From Clostridia bacterium (lineage in GTDB: Bacteria > Bacillota > Clostridia > Oscillospirales > Acutalibacteraceae): 55,895 bases of DNA. The stretch spans positions 1-55,895 of the forward strand of contig CAAGHB010000110.1 of the NCBI GenBank assembly GCA_900769535.1, in the 5' to 3' direction. The translations under genes were made by a program, and so were the position numbers. Below are positions 49,843-55,895 of the stretch, piece after piece (within the stretch, counting starts at the first letter, position 1; every line of letters begins with the position of its first letter). The notes beneath the pieces are model-generated. The model ran no database searches. It saw nothing but the letters and a program-made list of their open reading frames with translations, and was not told where the DNA came from.

Positions 49843-50859
49843 CTAAATATTCCATTTTAATATGGTTTTGAATGGGTTTGTCAAATCACGGTCAAACGAC
49901 CTGTAAATATCGTCTATGCAGTTGATTTCTACCGTTTCGGATATGATTCTTTCGATTCGGTTTTGAACCTTTTTGTCCCTTAAAAAGTCCATTGTGTTTT
50001 CAAAATCAGTTCTGCCCGAACGGCTGCAACCGACGAGGGTGAGCCCTCTTTCGAGTACCATTCTTGTAGCAATCGGTACCTCTTCCTCGGTAACACCCAT
50101 AAGCATAAGGGTACCTTGCGGATTTATTGTGTCAATAATCTGCTTTATGGCATAATAGCTGCCGCCGCCTCCGCAGCATTCAAATGCGTGGTCGACCTTA
50201 AAATCGTGGGGCAGCTTGTCGGCGAGATATGTTTCGCTGACGAACGAGAACATACTGAGCTTTGTCTCGTCCATGCCGATAACAGAAATTTTTGCATCAG
50301 GGAACTTGGATTTGAGTACGAGCGCCGTCAAATAGCCAAGTCCGCCGTCACCCCAGATTCCTATGCTTTTTACACCTGTCTGTACTGCGCGTTCAAATCG
50401 GTTTGCTGCGTGGAAGGGGATTGTTACAAATTCGCTCATTGCCGCAACCTGCGGTTTTATTCCTTCGCAGGAGACGAGTCTCTCGGCGGGTAGGTCAACG
50501 AATTCGCGCATAAATCCGTCAGCCCCGCTTGACGAAAAGACACTGTCGAGACGGTAATTTTCGTATTCACCGCAAATTTCTTTTCCCGGTGCGTTTGGGA
50601 TGAGTACAACCCTTTCGCCAACCTTGAATTTATTATTCGGGCAGTAAACTACACGTCCCATACACTCGTGAATGAGGGCCATGGGTAGTTTTTTTCTCAA
50701 AATTGCGGCGTCGCGCAAGCCGAAATAATATCGCTGGTCGGCGTGGCAAATAGACATATATTCGGGTCTAACTATGACCTTGTCTGTGTTTAGGTTGATG
50801 TTTGTGTATTTAACCGAAATAACCTTCGGCTTTATAAGTTGATAAATATAGCTAATCAA
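49843..50859 (-). CDS. Ribitol-5-phosphate dehydrogenase (TarJ-like)
   Basis: This 338-residue zinc-dependent dehydrogenase of the MDR superfamily has catalytic zinc ligands around Cys38 (MSICHADQ) and His64-Glu65, and a Rossmann motif IWGDGGLGYLTALV. TarJ reduces ribulose 5-phosphate with NADPH to ribitol 5-phosphate, the substrate of TarI, which is encoded just upstream. The TTG start follows an AAAGG site. The TarJ assignment rests on the TarI neighbour and the CPNNKFKVGERVVLIP/YRLDSVFSSSGADG features. Confidence 0.88.
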   Translation of the reverse strand: MISYIYQLIKPKVISVKYTNINLNTDKVIVRPEYMSICHADQRYYFGLRDAAILRKKLPMALIHECMGRVVYCPNNKFKVGERVVLIPNAPGKEICGEYENYRLDSVFSSSGADGFMREFVDLPAERLVSCEGIKPQVAAMSEFVTIPFHAANRFERAVQTGVKSIGIWGDGGLGYLTALVLKSKFPDAKISVIGMDETKLSMFSFVSETYLADKLPHDFKVDHAFECCGGGGSYYAIKQIIDTINPQGTLMLMGVTEEEVPIATRMVLERGLTLVGCSRSGRTDFENTMDFLRDKKVQNRIERIISETVEINCIDDIYRSFDRDLTNPFKTILKWNI

Positions 50860-50882
50860 AGCAAAATACTGCCTTTCTTATT

Positions 50883-51587
50883 TTATTTAATAACCAGCAT
50901 CGCCTTTGCAAGCTGATAGTCGCTGATTGTAGTAATTTTAAAGTTAAGGACCTCGCCGTTTACGAGGTGAACTGGATGATTTTTGAGTACGAGGATTTTA
51001 CAAGCGTCGGTGAGGGTTGCCTTTTCCTCGTCAGTAAGGGCATTGAAGCTGTCCATCAACAGTTTAATGTTAAAGCTCTGCGGTGTTTGTCCCTGATAGA
51101 GACGGCTTCTTTCGGGAATTTCCGAAATTGAGTTTCCGTCGTCCGAGCGAACAATCGTATCAGTTGCAGGAACAACCGTATCACAAGCGCCGAATTTGAG
51201 CGCAGCTTCAATATTGTCCTCAATAATTCTCTTTGTTACAAAAGGACGCACAGCGTCGTGAGTGACTATAATATCATCATCGTTGAGGCCGTTTGTTTCT
51301 TTTATCACGTCAATTACGTTGCAAAGAGTACCGTTTCTGTCGCTTCCTCCTGCACAAACGATGATTCTGTCATTCTTTCCGATGTGCTTTTCAATAAGGT
51401 CCTCACAGTATGATTTCCAATCGGGATTGATACCGATTATAACCTTTTCAAATCGGTCGCACATAAGCATTTTTTCAACTGTATGGATGATAATGGGCTT
51501 TCCGTCGAGTTCAAGAAATTGCTTCGGAACGTCGGTACTGGCTAGTCGTGTTCCTTTTCCGCCTGCTAAAACTGCTGCATAAATCAT
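50883..51587 (-). CDS. Ribitol-5-phosphate cytidylyltransferase (TarI-like, IspD family)
   Basis: This 234-residue nucleotidyltransferase has the IspD/TarI loop AAVLAGGKGTRL at 4-15, PKQFLELDGKPI, and the nucleotide motif VTHDAVRPFVTKR. It makes CDP-ribitol from ribitol 5-phosphate and CTP. IspD (MEP pathway) has the same fold. The adjacent TarJ, TagGH and TagF-like genes favour TarI, and ispF lies 20 kb away. Confidence 0.88.
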   Translation of the reverse strand: MIYAAVLAGGKGTRLASTDVPKQFLELDGKPIIIHTVEKMLMCDRFEKVIIGINPDWKSYCEDLIEKHIGKNDRIIVCAGGSDRNGTLCNVIDVIKETNGLNDDDIIVTHDAVRPFVTKRIIEDNIEAALKFGACDTVVPATDTIVRSDDGNSISEIPERSRLYQGQTPQSFNIKLLMDSFNALTDEEKATLTDACKILVLKNHPVHLVNGEVLNFKITTISDYQLAKAMLVIK

Positions 51588-51619
51588 AATTTAATCTACC
51601 TTTCGTATGGGGGTTAGCC

Positions 51620-52339
51620 CTAATTGTTTTCTAATCTATTGATAAGCTCGGCGGAGCACTTTTCTATATTGCTGATAAAGTCATCTCCGGCTGTTTTTTT
51701 GATTTTACTGAAATAATTATCGAATGTCGGGGGACGGAAATCGATTCCGTGAGCATCCGAGCCCACGTAGCAAATTTGACCCGATTTCAGCCATTTTTTT
51801 AGTTTCTTTACAGCCAATTTATCATTTACAAACTCGGCGTTAACCTGTGTTTTGTATCCGAGACTGAATAAAGACTCATACATTTCGTTTGATACAAAGT
51901 CAACGTATCTGTCGGCATGCGCTATAATCGGTTCGATGCCGGTAGTCTTACATAACTCGTCTAAAAGTCTGAACATCCAGCTTTGCCATTCATAATAGGG
52001 AAGCTCGATAAGCATTAGGTCGGTGTTTTCAATGCACAGCTTGTTTTTTTCTTCGGTTTCAATAAAATCCATCGTCAGAAGCACCTCGGCGCCGAGATGG
52101 ATTTTTGGAAGCTCTAATCCCTGGCTGTCGATAGCGCTTTTAAGTTTTTGATATGATTGATTTCGTTTCGATATGAAATCATCAATGCTCTTTTTACTAT
52201 CTGTCATCTTAAAATGAGGAGTTGCAATAATATGTGTAATTCCTTGTTCTTTTAAAACTTGGAGCATTTTTATTGATTCATCAACGCTTTTTGACCCGTC
52301 GTCAAGCTCGGGCAAAATGTGTGAGTGTGTATCTATCAC
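51620..52339 (-). CDS. CpsB/YwqE-type PHP tyrosine phosphatase
   Basis: This 239-residue metal-dependent phosphatase of the PHP fold has metal-binding motifs DTHSHILPELDDGS at the N-terminus, ATPHF, IIAHADRY and YVGSDAHG. Enzymes of this type dephosphorylate the tyrosine tail of BY-kinases and so set capsule or teichoic acid output. The GTG at 52339, behind GGAGGTG, is the likely start; the longer frame to 52381 begins inside a terminator hairpin. It follows capB and precedes tarI in one leftward run. Confidence 0.92.
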   Translation of the reverse strand: MIDTHSHILPELDDGSKSVDESIKMLQVLKEQGITHIIATPHFKMTDSKKSIDDFISKRNQSYQKLKSAIDSQGLELPKIHLGAEVLLTMDFIETEEKNKLCIENTDLMLIELPYYEWQSWMFRLLDELCKTTGIEPIIAHADRYVDFVSNEMYESLFSLGYKTQVNAEFVNDKLAVKKLKKWLKSGQICYVGSDAHGIDFRPPTFDNYFSKIKKTAGDDFISNIEKCSAELINRLENN

Positions 52340-52363
52340 TTTATTAAAGCGCACCTCCGATTG

Positions 52364-52401
52364 AAAAAATAAAAAAAGCATGAGTGATTAGCTCATGCTT
52401 T
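52364..52401 (-). terminator. Terminator between the BY-kinase gene and cpsB-like gene
   Basis: AAAGCATGAG and CTCATGCTTT form a perfect 10-bp stem around a 7-nt loop. Read leftward it is followed by a long T-rich run. Genes on both sides point the same way, so it may attenuate rather than stop transcription. Confidence 0.75.
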
Positions 52402-52482
52402 GGAATTTAGTTGCTCGGTTAATTTATGTGCAAAGCAGAGCACATATTATCGCTGAATGATTATATACGCATTTTATAAATA

Positions 52483-53289
52483 TCAGTTATAATCACCGTA
52501 ATTATCGTAATAATCGTATCCGCTGTATCCTTTTTTGTAGTTGTAACGGTAACTGTAACGATATCTGTATCTGTAAGTTTTTCCGTTGCCCTTTGAGTCG
52601 TTGAGGATAAAGCCGAGTATTTTTGCATCAGCGAATTTGAGTGCTGAAATGGCCTTTTCAAGCTGTTCGTGAATACTGTAATATTCGCGAATGGTGATAA
52701 CTACGCCGTCAACCTTTTCGACAAGGGCGAGACAATCACTGACAACTGCAACAGGCGGTGTATCAATGATGATGTAATCATAATACTGCGAAAGGGTATT
52801 GAGCAGGTCGGTACACGGCTGAGCCAGGAGCAGCTCGGCAGGATTCGGTGGAGTAGGACCTGCTGTCATACAGTCAAATCCGTGCGGCGTTTTCTTAATA
52901 ACCTCGTTCAGCTGAGTATATCCGCTTAAAACGTTACTTAATCCAAGGGTGTTTTTGATTCCGATATATCTGTGGATAGAGGACTTACGCATATCCGAGT
53001 CGATAAGTAAAACCTTTGCATTAGTTTGTGCAAACGCAATAGCAAGGTTAACAGAGGTTGTTGTCTTACCCTCTGCGGCAACAGAACTTGTGATTAAAAA
53101 TATTCTGCAACCTGTTTTTGCTCCGATTGCAAAGTTAATGTTCGCACGAACCGCTTTGTATGCTTCCTTTATTGTGAAGGGAGACATTTCATTGAGAAGC
53201 AGTGGCTTACGGCGGCGTTTTTTAGGTGCCTTTGCCGGTACGTCGGGGTTCATTATGTTATCATAAGTGTTTTCATTCTTATTACTCAT
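52483..53289 (-). CDS. BY-family tyrosine kinase (CapB/CpsD/YwqD-like)
   Basis: This 268-residue cytoplasmic tyrosine kinase controls polysaccharide assembly. The Walker A motif SSVAAEGKTTT (68-78) has Lys75, and the Walker A' is LLIDSDMR (94-101). A further DTPP motif lies in YDYIIIDTPPVAVVSD. The activating tyrosine cluster at the C-terminus is very rich: 13 tyrosines in the last 31 residues, alternating at first with arginine. It overlaps the capA-like gene by 8 bp. The membrane activator (CapA-like) and phosphatase (CpsB-like) flank it. Confidence 0.94.
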   Translation of the reverse strand: MSNKNENTYDNIMNPDVPAKAPKKRRRKPLLLNEMSPFTIKEAYKAVRANINFAIGAKTGCRIFLITSSVAAEGKTTTSVNLAIAFAQTNAKVLLIDSDMRKSSIHRYIGIKNTLGLSNVLSGYTQLNEVIKKTPHGFDCMTAGPTPPNPAELLLAQPCTDLLNTLSQYYDYIIIDTPPVAVVSDCLALVEKVDGVVITIREYYSIHEQLEKAISALKFADAKILGFILNDSKGNGKTYRYRYRYSYRYNYKKGYSGYDYYDNYGDYN

Positions 53290-54019
53290 AACCTTTGTCT
53301 GCTCCCTTCTTGTATCCGTATTGGCTGTAACTGCTCTTTTGGCTTAAATAGAAGTTCGGAATAATACCGAGGTTTGCAATTTCATACTTTTTCTCGATTT
53401 CGGCTGCTGTCTTAACTCTTGAGTCAAGAGATTCAATAAAATAGAGAATAACAATTGTGCCAAGAGATCCTAAAATAAATGCTGTCATCGTATATGATTT
53501 TACCGGTGTAGAGCTGGAACCGGCATATCTTACGGGTTCGAAAGGTTCAATTGAACAATATTCCTTTTGAATATATTTAGGTGCAAGGGCGGAATAGGTG
53601 TGTGCCAATCTTTCTACTATTGCGGCATTAGTTCCTGAAAAGTTAATGTTGATAATCGGTACATCTTCTTCATTTGAGAGACTAATCATACCTGTCATAT
53701 GTCCGGTATTTAATACGCCTTCATATCCTGCTTGCTTAATAACGTCGTTAAGAAGCTCAGAACCCTTCATTCGCGGCTTTATTGCGGTAAGCTGATTTTC
53801 TGCAAAGTCGGCTGCTGTTAAGGCACCGCTCGGCGAGAGTTCAACATTTTCCCATGCAACAACTACCTCGTACGACAAACTGTAATTGTAGGCGGTTACA
53901 GCCATTGATGAGGAGGCAAAGTATGTTATAACAGAAAAAACTAATCCGGTAATAATTGATACCGCAATATTTTTTCGAATAAATTGTAGTAAATCGGCAA
54001 GTGTAAGATCCTTATTCAA
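53282..54019 (-). CDS. Wzz/CapA-like chain-length and kinase-activating membrane protein
   Basis: This 245-residue protein has two membrane segments (about 17-40 and 172-193) with an extracytoplasmic loop between them, the Wzz plan. The short cytoplasmic C-terminus after the second helix would activate the BY-kinase encoded next. The TTG start has a GGAGGTG site. It is the first gene of the capA-capB-cpsB set and has a SigA promoter. Confidence 0.9.
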   Translation of the reverse strand: MNKDLTLADLLQFIRKNIAVSIITGLVFSVITYFASSSMAVTAYNYSLSYEVVVAWENVELSPSGALTAADFAENQLTAIKPRMKGSELLNDVIKQAGYEGVLNTGHMTGMISLSNEEDVPIININFSGTNAAIVERLAHTYSALAPKYIQKEYCSIEPFEPVRYAGSSSTPVKSYTMTAFILGSLGTIVILYFIESLDSRVKTAAEIEKKYEIANLGIIPNFYLSQKSSYSQYGYKKGADKGYE

Positions 54020-54048
54020 AATTACAGCACCTCCAAGTAATTAAATAT

Positions 54049-54077
54049 ATTATATAATACTATATATAAAAAATCAA
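54049..54077 (-). promoter_or_regulatory. SigA promoter for the capA/capB operon
   Basis: Leftward TTGATT (54077-54072), a 17-bp spacer and TATAAT (54054-54049). Confidence 0.7.
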
Positions 54078-54112
54078 CAACAATATTGCATCGAAATAAC
54101 GCAACTATACGA

Positions 54113-54901
54113 TCAAGAGATACTAATTCGTTCGATTGAGAGACATTTTCCGTTCCTCGTATCGATTTTAAATATGCAACCGTCAAGATGACATTCGCCA
54201 TCGGCTATTGCGAATCGAACGGGAAGCTTGTCCTTCATTTTTTTAATACTGAGTTCGGGTTTTACGCCTAATACCGAGTTTTTCGGACCTACCATACCTA
54301 AGTCTGTAATAAATCCCGTTCCGCCGGGCAAAATTTGCTCATCGGCGGTTTGAACATGGGTATGTGTTCCGAATACGGCCGAAACCCTGCCGTCGAGGTA
54401 ATAGCCAATTGCCTTTTTTTCAGCGGTAGCTTCGGCGTGAATATCGGCAACGATTATTTTAATTCCGTCATTTCTAATTTCATCTATCATTTTATCTGCC
54501 GTTTTAAAAGGGCAGTCAAGCGGCTCGGAATAAACAACGCCCATGATGTTTATTACGCCGATTCGCGTAAATCCTAAATCAATAACGGCGTATCCTTTGC
54601 CGTATGTGCCTTCGGGAAAGTTAGCGGGACGAATTATATTTTCGCATTCGTCAAAAAGGGGATACATCTCAGGCCGTCTGAACGAATGATTGCCGCCTGT
54701 GATAATATCGGCACCGCTGTCAAAAATATGTTTAGCCGAAACAGGAGTAATGCCGTTACCGTCAGCCGAATTCTCTCCGTTGACTATAACAGCATCGATA
54801 CCTTTAATTTTTTTAACAGCTGATAGCTTTGACCGTAAAAATTCGCAGCCAATGCTACCGACAACATCACCAATACAAAGTATATTTATCTCGTTTTTCA
54901 T
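54113..54901 (-). CDS. YmdB-family metallophosphoesterase
   Basis: This 262-residue calcineurin-like phosphoesterase (TIGR00282 type) has the metal motifs CIGDVVGSIGC, NGENSADGNG, GGNHSF, DIHAEATAEK and GTHTHVQTAD. Bacillus YmdB hydrolyses 2',3'-cyclic nucleotides and affects biofilm and sporulation decisions. Its ATG overlaps the degV stop (ATGA), so it is translated together with degV. Confidence 0.93.
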   Translation of the reverse strand: MKNEINILCIGDVVGSIGCEFLRSKLSAVKKIKGIDAVIVNGENSADGNGITPVSAKHIFDSGADIITGGNHSFRRPEMYPLFDECENIIRPANFPEGTYGKGYAVIDLGFTRIGVINIMGVVYSEPLDCPFKTADKMIDEIRNDGIKIIVADIHAEATAEKKAIGYYLDGRVSAVFGTHTHVQTADEQILPGGTGFITDLGMVGPKNSVLGVKPELSIKKMKDKLPVRFAIADGECHLDGCIFKIDTRNGKCLSIERISIS

Positions 54902-55746
54902 TTGTTTATGAAAAGAACGCCGAGTGTTCCCGGTCCGCAGTGAGCCGAGATGGTGCAGCCGGCGGTAGCTTCGATAACTTCGTCAAAGTAACCAAGTCCT
55001 TTTACGTAGTCAAATACGATTTTTGCATTACTGTTTCCGAGCTCCATCGTGTGTGTAACAAAGCAACGCTTTTTGTCAATACCGTCAAGGTTTTCGAGTC
55101 GGTTTTTTGCATATTCGAGGAGAACGTCACTGTATTTGCCTCTGTATTTTTTCGCAACGTCCATTTTTCCTTCGCTAACCTCAATACAGGGTTTGAGTTT
55201 AAGCAGGTTAGCTCCGAGCATTGCTACTGACGAGCATCTTCCGCCCTTGTGAAGATAGAGAAGGTCGTCAATTACGAATGAAGCGTTAACCTTGCTTATC
55301 AGTTCGTTTATTTTGCTGTAAATCGCCTCGGCTGTTTCGCCTTTTTGTGCAAGCTCAGCGGCTTCTAAAACAAGCAGAGCAATACCTGACGAAAGGTTGC
55401 GGCTATCAACTACAAATACGTTTTCGACATCTTCTGCTGCTAACTTTGCGTTGTTGCACATCGAGGACATTTCCGAGCTGAGACAGAAGTGAACAACCGT
55501 GTTTCCGCCTTCCGTGAGCTTGGTAAAGAAGTCGACATAGTCCTGATAGTTTATAGCGGCGGTTTTCGGTAAAACGCCGGTTTCATCGTGATATTTAAAG
55601 AGGTCGTGAGGCTGAACATCAATTCCGTCGACGTAGGCGGTATCTCCGAGTATAACGGGGCCGTGACAAATTTTAATTCCGTGCTTTTCGGTAAGTTCTT
55701 TCGAAAGGTCGCAGGTGCTGTCAGCACTAATGATAACTTTACTCAA
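54898..55746 (-). CDS. DegV-family fatty-acid-binding protein
   Basis: This 282-residue EDD-fold protein starts VIISADSTCDLSKEL. It contains FCLSSEMSSMCNNAK and DDLLYLHKGGRCS, the regions that bind the fatty-acid head group. Members such as FakB present fatty acids to a FakA kinase for phosphorylation. No fakA is in the window, so the ligand is inferred from the family only. It starts with TTG behind GGAGTG and has its own SigA promoter. Confidence 0.92.
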   Translation of the reverse strand: MSKVIISADSTCDLSKELTEKHGIKICHGPVILGDTAYVDGIDVQPHDLFKYHDETGVLPKTAAINYQDYVDFFTKLTEGGNTVVHFCLSSEMSSMCNNAKLAAEDVENVFVVDSRNLSSGIALLVLEAAELAQKGETAEAIYSKINELISKVNASFVIDDLLYLHKGGRCSSVAMLGANLLKLKPCIEVSEGKMDVAKKYRGKYSDVLLEYAKNRLENLDGIDKKRCFVTHTMELGNSNAKIVFDYVKGLGYFDEVIEATAGCTISAHCGPGTLGVLFINK

Positions 55747-55776
55747 AATTCAACACTCCTTATTTGTAACATTATA

Positions 55777-55805
55777 ATTATAAGCAAATATCGATGTTTT
55801 TTCAA
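55777..55805 (-). promoter_or_regulatory. SigA promoter for degV-ymdB
   Basis: Leftward TTGAAA (55805-55800), a 17-bp spacer and a perfect TATAAT (55782-55777). Confidence 0.75.
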
Positions 55806-55895
55806 GATTTATTTCAAATTGCCTTATATTTCGTTATAAAATTTGAAAAAAATTCATACAATTTTTTTCGGTAGCTAAATAAAAAAATTCTAAAA

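Noticed and set aside
50883..51587. Calling the cytidylyltransferase IspD
   Set aside because: The fold is shared, but adjacency to the TarJ-, TagGH- and TagF-like genes favours the ribitol-phosphate enzyme. The MEP-pathway ispF lies far away on its own.
1..55895. CRISPR arrays, insertion sequences, prophage or integrative elements
   Set aside because: No regularly spaced direct repeats, transposase, integrase or phage structural genes were seen. Gene order and composition are those of ordinary chromosome.

Overview
The window is chromosomal DNA from a low-GC, endospore-forming Gram-positive anaerobe of the class Clostridia. The best guess is a Ruminococcus-like member of the Oscillospiraceae. 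That placement is inferred from four things: sporulation and germination genes (cotJABC, gpr, spoIIE, gerA), strong AAGGAGG ribosome-binding sites with frequent TTG and GTG starts, a type I dockerin protein typical of cellulosome or amylosome bacteria, and wall-polymer genes of the Tag/Tar type. No phage, insertion sequence, integrase or CRISPR array was recognised. Coding density is high and the gene content is mostly chromosomal housekeeping.

Layout. 1-9.4 kb: the 3' end of a tRNA-Leu, a palindromic repeat, an APC permease, rubredoxin, PAP2 and VanZ membrane proteins, a class A penicillin-binding protein, an HtrA protease, an orphan PqqD-like protein and the cotJABC spore coat operon. 9.4-25.5 kb: a GT4 glycosyltransferase, then the carbon-control and wall block hprK, ROK glucokinase, murB, rapZ, whiA, dnaE and pfkA (yvcK is missing from its usual place between rapZ and whiA). 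After these come dCMP deaminase, a GH27 alpha-galactosidase, nrdR coupled to a SLOG protein, the spore protease gpr coupled to a small membrane protein, and rpsT. 25.5-39.1 kb: a flavin reductase, spoIIE, a lexA/small-protein/Y-family-polymerase SOS operon, ispF, cdaA-cdaR (c-di-AMP synthesis), recD2-comFC, an MreB-like gene, tRNA-Thr(CGT) and a YitT protein.

39.1-44.6 kb: a two-gene germinant-receptor operon in which the GerAB-type permease and the GerAC-type lipoprotein are joined in one 685-residue reading frame, a D,D-carboxypeptidase, and a tiny secreted protein that is little more than a dockerin. 44.6-54.0 kb: one leftward block for a ribitol-type teichoic or capsular polymer. It encodes a BY-kinase module (CapA-, CapB- and CpsB-like), TarI and TarJ for CDP-ribitol, the TagGH exporter, and two tandem TagF-like polymerases. 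The window closes with YmdB and DegV.

The most notable observations are the GerAB-GerAC fusion with a retained internal lipobox, a candidate SigG promoter in front of that operon, a candidate Spo0A-type spoIIE promoter with a 21-bp spacer, the lexA/small-ORF/polY cassette, the gpr-coupled membrane protein, and the stand-alone dockerin. Start codons were reassigned for several genes where the longest reading frame runs through its own promoter or ribosome-binding site.
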